DNA from: Citrobacter sp. wls619
GTDB taxonomy: Bacteria; Pseudomonadota; Gammaproteobacteria; Enterobacterales; Enterobacteriaceae
Reading direction: 5' to 3'
Assembly: GCF_005281345.1 (NCBI RefSeq)
Contig: NZ_SZXJ01000101.1
Span: forward strand, 105,371-169,370
DNA: 64,000 bases
Part shown: in pieces, positions 39,344-48,687 of the stretch
How the letters are laid out: every line of letters starts with the position of its first letter
How positions within the stretch are numbered: position 1 is the first letter of the stretch
Notes under the pieces: model-generated
Databases searched by the model: none
Told to the model about the DNA's origin: nothing
Seen by the model: the letters and a program-made list of their open reading frames with translations, nothing else
Position numbers and translations under genes: made by a program

Positions 39344-40111
39344 TTAACGATTATATTGCGCCAAGAGTGAAGGAATCTCTTCTGCCAATACCGGGGGAGA
39401 AATGAAGAAGCCTTGAATTTTGTCACAGCCAATCTGCGTCAGGCGGTCCAGTTGAGACTGGGTTTCGACCCCTTCGGCCAGGACTTCAATGCCAAAATTG
39501 TGTGCTAAAGAAATGATGCCCTCAATAATCCTTGTCGATTTAGTGTCGGGCTCTATTTCAGTGACAAATTCTTTATCAATTTTTAAGGTATCAAAAGGGT
39601 ATTTCAACAGATAATTAAGATTAGCGTGCCCGGTACCAAAATCATCGAGCGCTAACTTGACCCCTATTGCCTTCAGTTCCGTCATATTTTTCGCCGCTAT
39701 TTGGCTGTCACACAGCGGCGATGTTTCCGTTACTTCAATTTGGCATCGATGAACCGGAAGGCCGGAAGCGGCCAGGTTTTGTCTGATTCGTTGAGGTAAA
39801 AGAGGATCGCAGAATTCAAGCGCAGAAATATTTACTGATAATACAAGAGGTTCGGGCCAGGTACTCGCAACATTCCACGGCGGACTGGCAACCATATCTT
39901 CAATTGAAAATATATTGCCTCTGTCTTCCAGTAACGTAATAAATACATCAGGAGAAATCATACCCATCTGAGGGCTGTTCCACCGCATTAATGCTTCAAA
40001 CCCGCTAATACACTCGGTATGTAAATTAAAAATAGGCTGATAAACCATATAAAGCTGACTGGTATTCAATGCCTTTTCAAGCGCGGTGAGCACCTCATCG
40101 GAATTAAACAT
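39344..40111 (-). CDS. mrkJ: EAL-domain c-di-GMP phosphodiesterase (MrkJ-like)
   Basis: A 255-residue stand-alone EAL protein with no sensor or membrane part. All catalytic positions of active c-di-GMP phosphodiesterases are present: E39-A40-L41, N94 (in VNISA), E126 (IEVTE), D156/D157 (LDDFGTG), K177 (KIDK), E213 (AEGVET) and Q233 (IQGFF). ATG 40111 is preferred, with GAGGGAG upstream; an in-frame ATG at 40141 is possible. It is the third gene of a pilZ-luxR-EAL run on the minus strand, the order and gene sizes of Klebsiella mrkHIJ. There MrkJ lowers c-di-GMP and so counters MrkH. Symbol is by gene order and size; moderate certainty. Confidence 0.82.
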   Translation of the reverse strand: MFNSDEVLTALEKALNTSQLYMVYQPIFNLHTECISGFEALMRWNSPQMGMISPDVFITLLEDRGNIFSIEDMVASPPWNVASTWPEPLVLSVNISALEFCDPLLPQRIRQNLAASGLPVHRCQIEVTETSPLCDSQIAAKNMTELKAIGVKLALDDFGTGHANLNYLLKYPFDTLKIDKEFVTEIEPDTKSTRIIEGIISLAHNFGIEVLAEGVETQSQLDRLTQIGCDKIQGFFISPPVLAEEIPSLLAQYNR

Positions 40112-40213
40112 TCCCCCTCTCCCTCTACAAATCATATACATTAAAAACCAGTCAAAATCACTCCCGAGTTGTACCTGCTGTTAAGTGCGTTACATCAGAA
40201 AAGAATAGCCAGG

Positions 40214-40810
40214 TTAGGGTAAAAAAGACATGCTGTGGGTAAATCTGACAATCAGTTTATTCAGATCAGAGGTATTAGCCAGTCCCAGCTTGGCGACAAC
40301 TCTCATCTTATGCGCCTGAATAGTCTTATAGTTCAGGCTAACCAACTCAGAGATTTCCTTGGCAGAATAACCGCTTACCAAAAGATTGAGGATTTGCTGC
40401 TCTCTTTCCGTCAGTCTTTTCTGCGAACGATATAGTCGGGGATTCCATTTCCCGACCGACAACGTAGCCAACTGAGCAAAATCACGCAATGAGGATTTCT
40501 CAGTCAATACTATCGTTTTTTCAACGTATAATAATTCAACACATAATTTCGCCACCAAACTATCAGCGACGATGACAACGACGCTATTATAAAACTTGAA
40601 CCGGTTTTTATTCAAAAACTGCACAATGGCGGAACACGGCTGTTCATTGTTAATGATATTAAAAACCATTGTCTGATGCTGGCATAATGACGACTGCTGC
40701 AACATATCCTCAAACTGGAATGTTTTTATCGGCACATGTTTGCTTGTCAGGTAGGCAAACATACCGTTGCCCACAAAATTATCACTGCCACACATCAACA
40801 TCCTGTTCAT
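40214..40810 (-). CDS. mrkI: LuxR-type regulator (MrkI-like)
   Basis: A 198-residue regulator starting MNRMLMCGSDNFVGNG after an AAGGAG site, six bases behind the mrkH-like stop, so translation is probably coupled. Its N-terminal half resembles a receiver without a phospho-acceptor: QTMVFNIINN has Asn51 at the Asp position. The C-terminal LuxR/GerE domain is canonical (LTEREQQILNLLVSGYSAKEIS, YKTIQAHKMRVVAKLGL). In Klebsiella MrkI is made with MrkH and aids type 3 fimbrial expression. Identification relies on position between the other two. Confidence 0.8.
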   Translation of the reverse strand: MNRMLMCGSDNFVGNGMFAYLTSKHVPIKTFQFEDMLQQSSLCQHQTMVFNIINNEQPCSAIVQFLNKNRFKFYNSVVVIVADSLVAKLCVELLYVEKTIVLTEKSSLRDFAQLATLSVGKWNPRLYRSQKRLTEREQQILNLLVSGYSAKEISELVSLNYKTIQAHKMRVVAKLGLANTSDLNKLIVRFTHSMSFLP

Positions 40811-40816
40811 CGCTCC

Positions 40817-41512
40817 TTATAAGCTTCTAATTTTATTACTCATTAAAAATTTAATAATGGTTTTCTCAACTTCAGCCTCTTCACGACGGTTCTTAAAATC
40901 GAACTCGCAAGAAACCTGATGACAGGAATACAATTGATTATCCTCATCAAATTCGTTGATCGCGACGACATCAATGACTTTTAAATCAAGCTGAAAACTG
41001 CCGAACGTATCAAAATCCAGAGCAGCATTTTTAATCACTGCATCCTTGTAAAGAAAACGGGCATTAACATCTTTAGCGATTAACGCACAGCCACCCTGAG
41101 AGATGTTTTTAATCTTAAGTGAGTAGTTCTCTCCGTTTTTGTAACGACCAAAACAGAAAAAATCGAACCCCTTCAGAAAAGAAAACCGCTGATTCTGTCG
41201 CTGTTGGGCAAAGAAAATCATATCCGGGATGAGGTAGGATAATCCTGCCTCAGCACCTGTTGATGGGGTTGCTTCAAATCTGGCGCTAAATTTTATAATC
41301 CCGCTGTCACTGTGCAGGATAAAGTACTGGATCTTTTCAGGAATGATGTCTTCATGACCGGTGACCACAAAGCGTTCGAAATCGATCCTTTCTAACTGCG
41401 TGATGACGCTGGTGTTTTCACATAAAACTTCCAGCTTGGTCTTCTTATGCAGCTCTTCACGAAGGATAGCGATGATCTCAAACTTGTTGTCCTTTGCTAA
41501 TCCAAAGTTCAT
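40817..41512 (-). CDS. mrkH: PilZ-domain c-di-GMP-binding regulator (MrkH-like)
   Basis: MrkH is a c-di-GMP-activated transcription activator of Klebsiella type 3 fimbriae. This 231-residue protein matches it along its length, for example FEIIAILREELHKKTKLEV, NTSVITQLERIDFERF and KNGENYSLKIKNISQGGCAL. The YcgR-like N-terminal domain spans residues 1-100. The PilZ domain carries the c-di-GMP site R105-x3-R109 and N136-x-S-x-x-G141. ATG 41512 has AAGGG eight bases upstream. It is the first gene of a three-gene operon. No mrkABCDF fimbrial genes are in the window, so its targets here are open. Confidence 0.85.
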   Translation of the reverse strand: MNFGLAKDNKFEIIAILREELHKKTKLEVLCENTSVITQLERIDFERFVVTGHEDIIPEKIQYFILHSDSGIIKFSARFEATPSTGAEAGLSYLIPDMIFFAQQRQNQRFSFLKGFDFFCFGRYKNGENYSLKIKNISQGGCALIAKDVNARFLYKDAVIKNAALDFDTFGSFQLDLKVIDVVAINEFDEDNQLYSCHQVSCEFDFKNRREEAEVEKTIIKFLMSNKIRSL

Positions 41513-42008
41513 TCTAAAACCCTTATTTCCATATTTAAGATAAGTCTCGGCCCCGGTCTGATGACAGACAAAAACGCGAGATCAGCATCCACCCCTGGCG
41601 CCTAATTACCATAGTGGATTCCATGTCGAACAGTTGATTAAAACTTAAGTTTTTAACTATCTTTCGTCATTTATTGATACGTAAAAACATTTAATCAGAA
41701 TTAATTTTAGCTTAAGCCATGCCTAAAACCATGCAAACCTACGCAATAGCTATAACAAAAGCGAATAACAAGACTTTTAAAAATGCGATTTTGAGATAAT
41801 AAATAGCAATAATCGCATAGAAATAAAACAGAAAAAATGCTGTAAAACTAAGGGGTTGACAAGACAGAGCGTGGACGGGGGGGCTGAACCTATAGGCACG
41901 ATATCCAACGGGTGGTCATTAGCCAACTGATACCCATACCATGACGTCTCATTTCACAGGGATGAATGTATCATTCAGGTATATTAATCGTAATTTAACT
42001 TAAGTGAT
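41513..42008. other. Intergenic region upstream of mrkH-like gene
   Basis: This 496-bp AT-rich stretch has no credible gene. It contains the perfect palindrome AAAACTTAAGTTTT (41640-41653), a second ACTTAAGT (41998-42005), and TTGATA at 41674-41679, which reads TATCAA in the direction of mrkH transcription. TTGACA at 41856 lacks a matching -10 element. It presumably contains the mrkHIJ-like promoter, reading left. Confidence 0.6.
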
Positions 42009-42033
42009 AAAAAAGGCCAGCATCATGCTGGCC
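42009..42033 (-). terminator. Terminator after rclC
   Basis: GGCCAGCAT and ATGCTGGCC form a 9-bp stem with a one-base centre (so the real loop is slightly larger). On the minus strand it is followed by six T bases. It ends the rclBC transcript 63 bp past the rclC stop. Confidence 0.9.
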
Positions 42034-42096
42034 CCGGTAAATACCGAATTAAAGTAGAGTGGCAAGCTATCTTACAGAGGGTACAGCGTTAAAAAT

Positions 42097-42657
42097 TCAA
42101 TACCGTTGTTTAACGATTGCTCGGGCAGAATCAGCAATTATCATTACTGCCCCAGCCAACATTAACGTATCTTTTAGCACCAGACGTCCCGCCCCCGATA
42201 AATACGGAAAGCCGTGGTGTAAATCACCCATTGGCATAACCCATGCTTCCGGTGTGGTAATTAAAAACGACAAGGTAACCATCGGCGTTGCAAATGCCAG
42301 CACTCCCCCCATCAATCCTAACCAACGGCTGATCGGATTAGCAAGTACCAGCAGCGCGATAATAATTTCAACTACGCCGAGCCCATTAGAGAAGCGATAC
42401 GTATTATTCGCAGTTTGCCATTCCCGCTCTTGCGGTTTTAACTCACCTTCGTGCGTCAAATGCTGTTGGTATTCATTCGGATGCTCATAAAAGAATGACA
42501 TCAGCGGGCTGTTCGCCACAAATGGCGTAATACTGTCAGCTTCATAAGGTACAAATTTCAATAAACCGATCCAGATAAAGACAATCGCAATACTCAGGCG
42601 AATCAAGGTTAATCCAATTCGATCCCCCTGCCCCAGTAAACGAAGATATTTTTCCAT
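42097..42657 (-). CDS. rclC: Inner-membrane protein RclC (DUF417)
   Basis: RclC contributes to resistance to reactive chlorine species; its molecular action is unknown. ATG 42657 gives 186 residues (MEKYLRLLGQGDRIGLTLIRLSIAIV), matching the E. coli start, with AGGA upstream. Four membrane helices are visible. The conserved LLKFVPYEADSITPFVANSPLMSFFYEHP and LSGAGRLVLKDTLMLAGA segments are near-identical to E. coli. The C terminus is about ten residues shorter. Confidence 0.95.
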   Translation of the reverse strand: MEKYLRLLGQGDRIGLTLIRLSIAIVFIWIGLLKFVPYEADSITPFVANSPLMSFFYEHPNEYQQHLTHEGELKPQEREWQTANNTYRFSNGLGVVEIIIALLVLANPISRWLGLMGGVLAFATPMVTLSFLITTPEAWVMPMGDLHHGFPYLSGAGRLVLKDTLMLAGAVMIIADSARAIVKQRY

Positions 42658-42667
42658 GACGGCCATC

Positions 42668-42910
42668 CTACTTGTACAAAATGGCAGTGGCATAAGTACT
42701 GCTATCAATTCTCATCGAGGTAATTTTCCAGGATGATGCCTGCTTTTCTTGCGCCAGTTTAGCAATGGCCGCTTCGACAACAGAAGGTGCCGCTGAAACA
42801 GCGGATACACTGACGTGGGCCAGTTCGGTTGGTGTCTGTGCCAGTACGGAAAAAGTCACTGGCGCCGTCAATAACGTTGTCAGCAGAAGCGTCGTTTTAA
42901 CCATGTTCAT
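42668..42910 (-). CDS. rclB: Periplasmic protein RclB
   Basis: RclB is a small exported protein of the reactive chlorine resistance locus, in the YhcN/BhsA-like group. The product has about 80 residues with a signal peptide (VKTTLLLTTLLTAPVTFSVLA) and a mature domain ending SSWKITSMRIDSSTYATAILYK, matching E. coli RclB. Three in-frame ATGs (42922, 42910, 42904) are possible; I use 42910. It sits 10 bp upstream of rclC and is separated from rclA by a terminator. Confidence 0.9.
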   Translation of the reverse strand: MNMVKTTLLLTTLLTAPVTFSVLAQTPTELAHVSVSAVSAAPSVVEAAIAKLAQEKQASSWKITSMRIDSSTYATAILYK

Positions 42911-43027
42911 TTCTATTTCCATTCATTCGTAATTTCAGTAGCGATATAATAAAACACAGCCACTAATTTCATTTATTCCAGAACGCCAGAATAGCTGTTC
43001 GATAGTATCGTTTTATAAAAACATGAT

Positions 43028-43053
43028 AAAAAAAAGCCCCACACAAGTGGGGC
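43028..43053 (-). terminator. Terminator between rclA and rclB
   Basis: GCCCCAC and GTGGGGC form a perfect 7-bp stem with an ACAA loop. On the minus strand it is followed by eight T bases, 22 bp after the rclA stop. It should end or attenuate the rclA transcript before rclB. Confidence 0.92.
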
Positions 43054-43075
43054 AAAGATGCAGACGCTATATTTA

Positions 43076-44401
43076 TTATTGAACGAGAGAAAAAAGATCG
43101 TTTAATGACTCACTCATACTTGGATGGGTAAATATTTGGTCGCGCAATACGGTATAAGGTGACCCGGCATCCATCACCGTTTTAATGATGTTAATCATCT
43201 CATGCGAATCCACACACAGCAGTGAGACACCTAATATCCGCTGCGTATCCGTGTCCACCACCGCTTTAAGTACACCACGCGTATCATCCATAACACGCGC
43301 CCGTGGAATCGCAGCAACGGGAAGCGTCACCACCTGTACCGCCGCACCGCTGGCACGAGCCTGCTCTTCAGTCATCCCCACGCGGGAAAGCGGCGGTGTC
43401 ATAAACACGGAATACGGCACATTTTGCCGATCGCCGGTGTTTCGCAACCCTTCACCTAACAGGCCATCACGCACAATACGGAAGTCGTCCAGTGAGATAT
43501 AGGTAAATTGCAGCCCCCCCGTTACATCTCCCATCGCCCAGATGTTATCCGCCGATGTACGCAAATACTTATTCACAATAATGCCGCCACGATCGTTCAC
43601 ATCAACACCGGCTTTTTTCAGTTGCAGCTGTTCGGTCGCCGGCTTGCGGCCTGATGCGACCAGCAGTGCGTCAACAACCTGTTCCCCTTCCGGCATCTGT
43701 ACCTGCACCGCGCCATCGTGAGACGAAACCGACTGCACCTTAGCATTGAGGATCAGCTCAACGCCTTTATCGCGTAAAATATCAGCGATCGCATCAGCGA
43801 TATCCCGGTCCTCACGGGGTAAAAACAGCGGCGCAGCCTCAAAAATAGTGACCTGACTGCCGAAGTTGGCAAACATCGATGCAAACTCAACGCCGATATA
43901 GCCACCGCCCAGGATACCCAGGCGCTGTGGGCGTTGGGTCAAATTCAGCAACCCGGTGCTGTCAAAGACGCCTGGCGTACTGGATAATCCCTCAATATCC
44001 GGAATCGTCGACTGTGCACCGGTATTAATAAAAATCTTCTCACCGCTCAGCTCAAGCGTTCCTGTCGACTGCATTACCCGCACGGTATGGTTGTCGACAA
44101 ATTCAGCACGCCCTGCAATCACATCCACATTTTCCAGATTGGCCAGATTATGGAAGTTTTTATCGCGCAGAAAACTGACCACGGAAGTTTTACGTTGCAT
44201 CGCCGTCGCAAAGTCATGCTGAAGCTCAGCATCGTGCACCAGAGTTTTGGTTGGAATACAGCCGATATTAATGCATGTTCCGCCATACATGGTGTTGGAC
44301 TGTTCAATAATCGCTACCCGCCAGCCCGTTTTTGCCAGCGTAGCCGCCAGCGTCTTACCTGCTTTGCCAAATCCAATAATGATCGCCTGATACTGTTTCA
44401 T
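43076..44401 (-). CDS. rclA: Cupric/flavin oxidoreductase RclA
   Basis: RclA is a class I flavoprotein disulfide-reductase homologue induced by hypochlorous acid; the E. coli enzyme reduces Cu(II). ATG 44401 gives 441 residues, as in E. coli, after a GGAGAGG site. The FAD-binding motif GFGKAGKTLAATLAKTGW is at residues 10-27. The redox pair Cys43-x4-Cys48 lies in GGTCINIGCIPTKT, the NAD(P)H motif is LGILGGGYIGVEFASMF, and the C-terminal dimerisation segment carries THPSMSESL. It is divergent from rclR. Confidence 0.97.
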   Translation of the reverse strand: MKQYQAIIIGFGKAGKTLAATLAKTGWRVAIIEQSNTMYGGTCINIGCIPTKTLVHDAELQHDFATAMQRKTSVVSFLRDKNFHNLANLENVDVIAGRAEFVDNHTVRVMQSTGTLELSGEKIFINTGAQSTIPDIEGLSSTPGVFDSTGLLNLTQRPQRLGILGGGYIGVEFASMFANFGSQVTIFEAAPLFLPREDRDIADAIADILRDKGVELILNAKVQSVSSHDGAVQVQMPEGEQVVDALLVASGRKPATEQLQLKKAGVDVNDRGGIIVNKYLRTSADNIWAMGDVTGGLQFTYISLDDFRIVRDGLLGEGLRNTGDRQNVPYSVFMTPPLSRVGMTEEQARASGAAVQVVTLPVAAIPRARVMDDTRGVLKAVVDTDTQRILGVSLLCVDSHEMINIIKTVMDAGSPYTVLRDQIFTHPSMSESLNDLFSLVQ

Positions 44402-44637
44402 ACTGCCTCTCCGCAAAGTCATTGTTCATTTGTTACTCTGGATTATAGGCAGTGCCCTGTCAGGTCAGCATATCCATAACGCGCCACTTTCTGTTCAATC
44501 GTCTACGGCCATATAATAAAAACTAAAAACCCCCAAAACAAAATACAAAGTAACCATTTGATGGTATTACTTTAATGTGAAAATATGATGATAATCACGG
44601 TTCTATCAACGACAACAAAAATTGTTCAGGAGTCTTT

Positions 44638-45492
44638 ATGGATGCACTTAGCCGCTTGCTAATGCTTAACGATCCGCAGGGTTCTATTGATCAAAACTGC
44701 TTATTGAGCAGAGACTGGCAACTCCCTCATGCAGCAGGTGAGTTATCCGTGATCCGCTGGCATACGGTAACCCAGGGGCGCGCTTTACTGGAGATGCCTG
44801 ACGGCAACACTTATACACTGCGTCCTGGTACGGTAGTCATCTTGCCGCAAAACTCCGCGCATCGGTTGTGCCAGTCAGGCGAAGAGCAAACGCATATTGT
44901 CTGCGGAAGTCTGCAACTACAGACATCCTCCCGCTATTTCTTAACCGCGCTGCCGGAAGTTTTGCTGCTGGCACCTGGCGAAAATAGCCCCGTTTACCGC
45001 TGGCTTAAGGCGATGATTGAGCTGATGCAGCAGGAATCATTGAGCATGCTGCCCGGTTCCAACGTTGTGTGCAGCCAGCAATGCGCCACGCTGTTCACGT
45101 TCGCCGTTCGCGAATGGTTATCTCAGGCTCCACCCGCCAAAAATGTGCTGAATCTGCTATTACATCCCCGACTGGGAGCGGTGGTGTTCCAGATGCTGGA
45201 ATCACCCGCACATCCCTGGAGTGTTGAAGAACTGGCGCAGCGCGCGCATATGTCCCGGGCCAGTTTTGCCCAACTGTTTCGCGAGGTTTCAAACTCCACG
45301 CCGCTCGCCGTACTCACCACATTGCGTCTGCAATTCGCCGCCCAGATGCTGTCGCGCGGCGCCCAACCGTTGGTCGTGATTGCTGAATCGGTGGGATATG
45401 CCAGCGAGTCATCTTTTCACAAAGTTTTTCTGCGTGAATTCGGCTGTACGCCTGGCGAGTACCGTAAACGGGTGAAAGCGCTGGAATCATAG
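44638..45492 (+). CDS. rclR: Reactive chlorine-sensing AraC-family activator RclR
   Basis: RclR activates rclABC after oxidation by hypochlorous acid. The 284-residue product keeps the two redox cysteines reported for E. coli, Cys21 and Cys89, at exactly those positions, so sensing should be intact. A cupin-like N-terminal domain (about 1-170) is followed by two AraC helix-turn-helix units (VEELAQRAHMSRASFAQLFRE, VVIAESVGYASESSFHKVF). The 236-bp gap to rclA should contain its operator. It converges on cusA. Confidence 0.96.
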   Translation: MDALSRLLMLNDPQGSIDQNCLLSRDWQLPHAAGELSVIRWHTVTQGRALLEMPDGNTYTLRPGTVVILPQNSAHRLCQSGEEQTHIVCGSLQLQTSSRYFLTALPEVLLLAPGENSPVYRWLKAMIELMQQESLSMLPGSNVVCSQQCATLFTFAVREWLSQAPPAKNVLNLLLHPRLGAVVFQMLESPAHPWSVEELAQRAHMSRASFAQLFREVSNSTPLAVLTTLRLQFAAQMLSRGAQPLVVIAESVGYASESSFHKVFLREFGCTPGEYRKRVKALES

Positions 45493-45524
45493 CGCCCACC
45501 TTCAAAGGAGTGAAGGCGAGCGCT
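45491..45524. terminator. Hairpin between rclR and cusA
   Basis: CCTTCA and TGAAGG form an inner stem around AAGGAG, extended by outer AGCG/CGCT pairs. It fills the 40-bp gap between the converging genes and probably terminates both. Confidence 0.7.
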
Positions 45525-45532
45525 ACCGGGGG

Positions 45533-48500
45533 CTATTTCTGGGTGCGATGCCTGTGTAGCCACATCAGCTTATACGCTGCCGGAATGATGAACAGTGACA
45601 GCAAAGGTGCCGTGATCATGCCGCCAATCATCGGTGCAGCGATACGGCTCATGACTTCAGAACCGGCTCCCGTTCCCCATAAAATCGGCAGCAGACCCGC
45701 AATGATCACCGCCACAGTCATTGCTTTGGGTCGCACACGCAGTACCGCTCCGTGGTACAACGCCTCATCCAGTTTATCCACGGTAAAGGTTTGCGGATTT
45801 TCCAGCGCAGGCTCTGCTTCAATGGCGTGGCGCAGGTACATCAGCATCACTACACCAAATTCGGCAGCCACGCCTGCCAGTGCGATGAATCCGGTCCCTG
45901 TCGCGACCGACATATGGAATCCCATCCAGTAGAGAAACCAAATTCCGCCTACCAGCGCAAAGGGCACACTGGTAATAATCAACAGTGCTTCGCCAAAACG
46001 ACGGAATGCCAGATACAGCAGCACGAAGATAATCATCAGCGTCATCGGCACCATCAGTTTAAGCTTGTGGCTGGCGCGCTCAAGCAGCTCAAACTGCCCG
46101 GAGAATGCTACGCTGGTCCCCGGTTTTAGCTGGACGTTTTCAGCAATCGCTTTTTTCAGATCGTTCACCACCGACACCATGTCGCGATCGCGGGCATCAA
46201 TATAGATCCAACTGGTTGGTCGCGCGTTCTCTGTTTTCAACATCGACGGCCCCGAAACCACCTGCACATCCGCCACATCCGCTAGCGTGATTTGCTGTTT
46301 CATTGGCGTCAGTATCGGCAGATTTCGTAGCGTTTCCGGGCTATCGCGATAGCTTTGTGGATAACGCAGATTGATCGGATAGCGGGCGATACCTTCAACC
46401 GTTTCACTTACCATGGCACCGCCTACCGCGGAGGTGATAAACAGTTGCACATCGCCGACGGTCATCCCATAACGGGCGGCCTTTTCACGATGAATATCTA
46501 CGCTAAGATAACGCCCGCCGACCAGACGTTCAGCCAATGCGGATGCCACGCCAGGCACCGTTCTTGCGACTTCTTCGATTTGCTCTGCCGTGGCGTCAAT
46601 ATCCGACAACACGGTACCCGAAACTTTAATGCCGATAGGACTTTTAATCCCCGTAGAGAGCATATCGATACGGTTACGAATTGGCGGGACCCACAGATTC
46701 GCCAGCCCCGGTAAACGAACGGTTTTGTCCAGTTCCTCAATGATTTTGTCCATCGTCATCCCTGGACGCCACTGATCCTGCGGCTTCAGTTGGATGGTGG
46801 TTTCCACCATTTCTAACGGTGCGGAGTCGGTCGCCGTTTCAGCTTTACCGGTTTTACCAAACACGCGCGCCACTTCAGGAACCGTCATGATGAGCTTATC
46901 GGTTTTTTGCAGCATATCTGCCGCCTGTGCTGCGGAAATTCCCGGCAAGGTTGAAGGCATATACAACAGATCGCCTTCGTTAATCTGCGGTAGGAATTCG
47001 CCCCCAACCTTATTCAGCGGGAAGATGACGGTCAGGATCGACAGCACCGCCACCAGCAGGGTCGTTTTCGGCCAATGCAGCACCTTCAACAATAACGGAT
47101 GGTAAATACGAATCAGGAAACGGTTAAGCGGGTTGCTGCTTTCTGCCGGGATCTTGCCACGGATCCAAAACCCCATCAGGATCGGGATCACCACAATGGC
47201 CAGAAACGCAGCGCCTGCCATGGCGTAGGTTTTGGTAAACGCCAACGGACCAAACAACCGTCCTTCCTGCCCTTCGAGCGTGAAGATGGGGATAAACGAC
47301 AGCGTGATAATCAGTAAGCTAATGAACAGCGCCGGGCCGACTTCCACCGAGGCGTTGGTGATGACTTTCCAACGCGTGTCGTTATCCAGCTTTTCACCCG
47401 GATGCTGATGCCCCCACTCTTCCAGCCGCTTATGCGCGTTCTCAATCATAACGATTGCGGCATCAACCATCGCGCCGACCGCGATGGCTATCCCCCCAAG
47501 CGACATAATGTTGGCGTTCAGTCCCTGGAAATGCATCACGATAAACGCGATACACAGTCCCAGCGGCAGAGAAATAATGGCCACCAGCGCCGAGCGGATA
47601 TGCCACAGGAACAGCGCGCACACCAGCGCCACAACGATAAACTCTTCCAGCAGCTTGTAGCTCAGGTTATCAATCGCGCGATCGATCAGTTGACTGCGAT
47701 CGTATGTTGTAACTATTTCAACGCCTTCCGGCAGACTGCTCTTCAGCGTTTCAAGTTTAGCCTTAACCGCGGAGATCACCTCACGCGCATTTTTACCGGA
47801 GCGCAGGATGACTACGCCGCCTGCCACTTCGCCTTCGCCATTCAGTTCGGCGATCCCGCGGCGCATTTCCGGCCCAATTTGTACGCGGGCAACATCACGC
47901 AGATAGACTGGAACGCCATCCGCGCCGGTTTTCAGTACGATATTATTGAAGTCATCAAGGGACTGCAGATACCCACTGGCGCGGACCATGTATTCCGCTT
48001 CGGCCATTTCGACAGATGAACCTCCGGCTTCCTGGTTTGAGGCATCCAGCGCTGATTTCACCTCACCCAGGCTGATGCCATATTGCGTCAGCTTCATCGG
48101 ATCGATGACAACCTGGTACTCTTTAACCACACCGCCCACCGAGGCAACTTCCGCCACGTTAGGGATAGTTTTCAATTCATATTTTAAGAACCAGTCCTGC
48201 AGCGAACGTAATTCAGCGAGATCATGTTTGCCGCTGCGATCCACCAGCGCATATTCAAATATCCAGCCAACCCCTGTCGCATCCGGTCCCATTTCAGCAC
48301 TGACGCCTGCGGGTAATTTCCCCTGTACCTGGTTGAGATATTCCAGGACACGGGAGCGCGCCCAATAAGGATCGGTACCGTCTTCAAAAATGACATACAC
48401 GTAAGAGTCGCCAAACTGCGAGAAACCCCGCACCGTTTTCGCTCCCGGCACCGACAGCATGGTGGTGGTCAGCGGATAGGTCACCTGATTTTCAACAATT

Positions 48501-48676
48501 TGCGGCGCTTGCCCCGGATAACTGGTTTTGATGATCACCTGCACATCAGAGAGATCGGGCAGCGCATCAACCGGCGTATTCACGATGGTCCAGGTGCCCC
48601 AGATGCTAAGAAACAGCGCCCCCATCATCACCAGGAAACGGTTTGCCACCGAGCGGCGAATAATCCATTCAATCAT
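45533..48676 (-). CDS. cusA: Copper/silver RND efflux pump CusA
   Basis: CusA is the inner-membrane proton-driven pump of the CusCBA tripartite system that expels Cu(I) and Ag(I). The 1047-residue length equals E. coli CusA. It has twelve membrane helices and two large periplasmic loops. Heavy-metal-RND landmarks are visible: [14 protein letters not shown] near the N terminus, [35 protein letters not shown] segment 4 carrying the proton-relay acidic residue, and a methionine-containing cleft. It is the last gene of cusCFBA. The chromosomal cus and plasmid sil proteins are close; context favours cus. Confidence 0.96.
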   Translation of the reverse strand: MIEWIIRRSVANRFLVMMGALFLSIWGTWTIVNTPVDALPDLSDVQVIIKTSYPGQAPQIVENQVTYPLTTTMLSVPGAKTVRGFSQFGDSYVYVIFEDGTDPYWARSRVLEYLNQVQGKLPAGVSAEMGPDATGVGWIFEYALVDRSGKHDLAELRSLQDWFLKYELKTIPNVAEVASVGGVVKEYQVVIDPMKLTQYGISLGEVKSALDASNQEAGGSSVEMAEAEYMVRASGYLQSLDDFNNIVLKTGADGVPVYLRDVARVQIGPEMRRGIAELNGEGEVAGGVVILRSGKNAREVISAVKAKLETLKSSLPEGVEIVTTYDRSQLIDRAIDNLSYKLLEEFIVVALVCALFLWHIRSALVAIISLPLGLCIAFIVMHFQGLNANIMSLGGIAIAVGAMVDAAIVMIENAHKRLEEWGHQHPGEKLDNDTRWKVITNASVEVGPALFISLLIITLSFIPIFTLEGQEGRLFGPLAFTKTYAMAGAAFLAIVVIPILMGFWIRGKIPAESSNPLNRFLIRIYHPLLLKVLHWPKTTLLVAVLSILTVIFPLNKVGGEFLPQINEGDLLYMPSTLPGISAAQAADMLQKTDKLIMTVPEVARVFGKTGKAETATDSAPLEMVETTIQLKPQDQWRPGMTMDKIIEELDKTVRLPGLANLWVPPIRNRIDMLSTGIKSPIGIKVSGTVLSDIDATAEQIEEVARTVPGVASALAERLVGGRYLSVDIHREKAARYGMTVGDVQLFITSAVGGAMVSETVEGIARYPINLRYPQSYRDSPETLRNLPILTPMKQQITLADVADVQVVSGPSMLKTENARPTSWIYIDARDRDMVSVVNDLKKAIAENVQLKPGTSVAFSGQFELLERASHKLKLMVPMTLMIIFVLLYLAFRRFGEALLIITSVPFALVGGIWFLYWMGFHMSVATGTGFIALAGVAAEFGVVMLMYLRHAIEAEPALENPQTFTVDKLDEALYHGAVLRVRPKAMTVAVIIAGLLPILWGTGAGSEVMSRIAAPMIGGMITAPLLSLFIIPAAYKLMWLHRHRTQK

Positions 48677-48687
48677 TTATCATGTCC

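Noticed and set aside
41856..41890. TTGACA as a promoter in the mrkH upstream region
   Set aside because: No -10 hexamer occurs at 16-18 bases; the following sequence is G-rich. It also points away from the mrkH-like gene.
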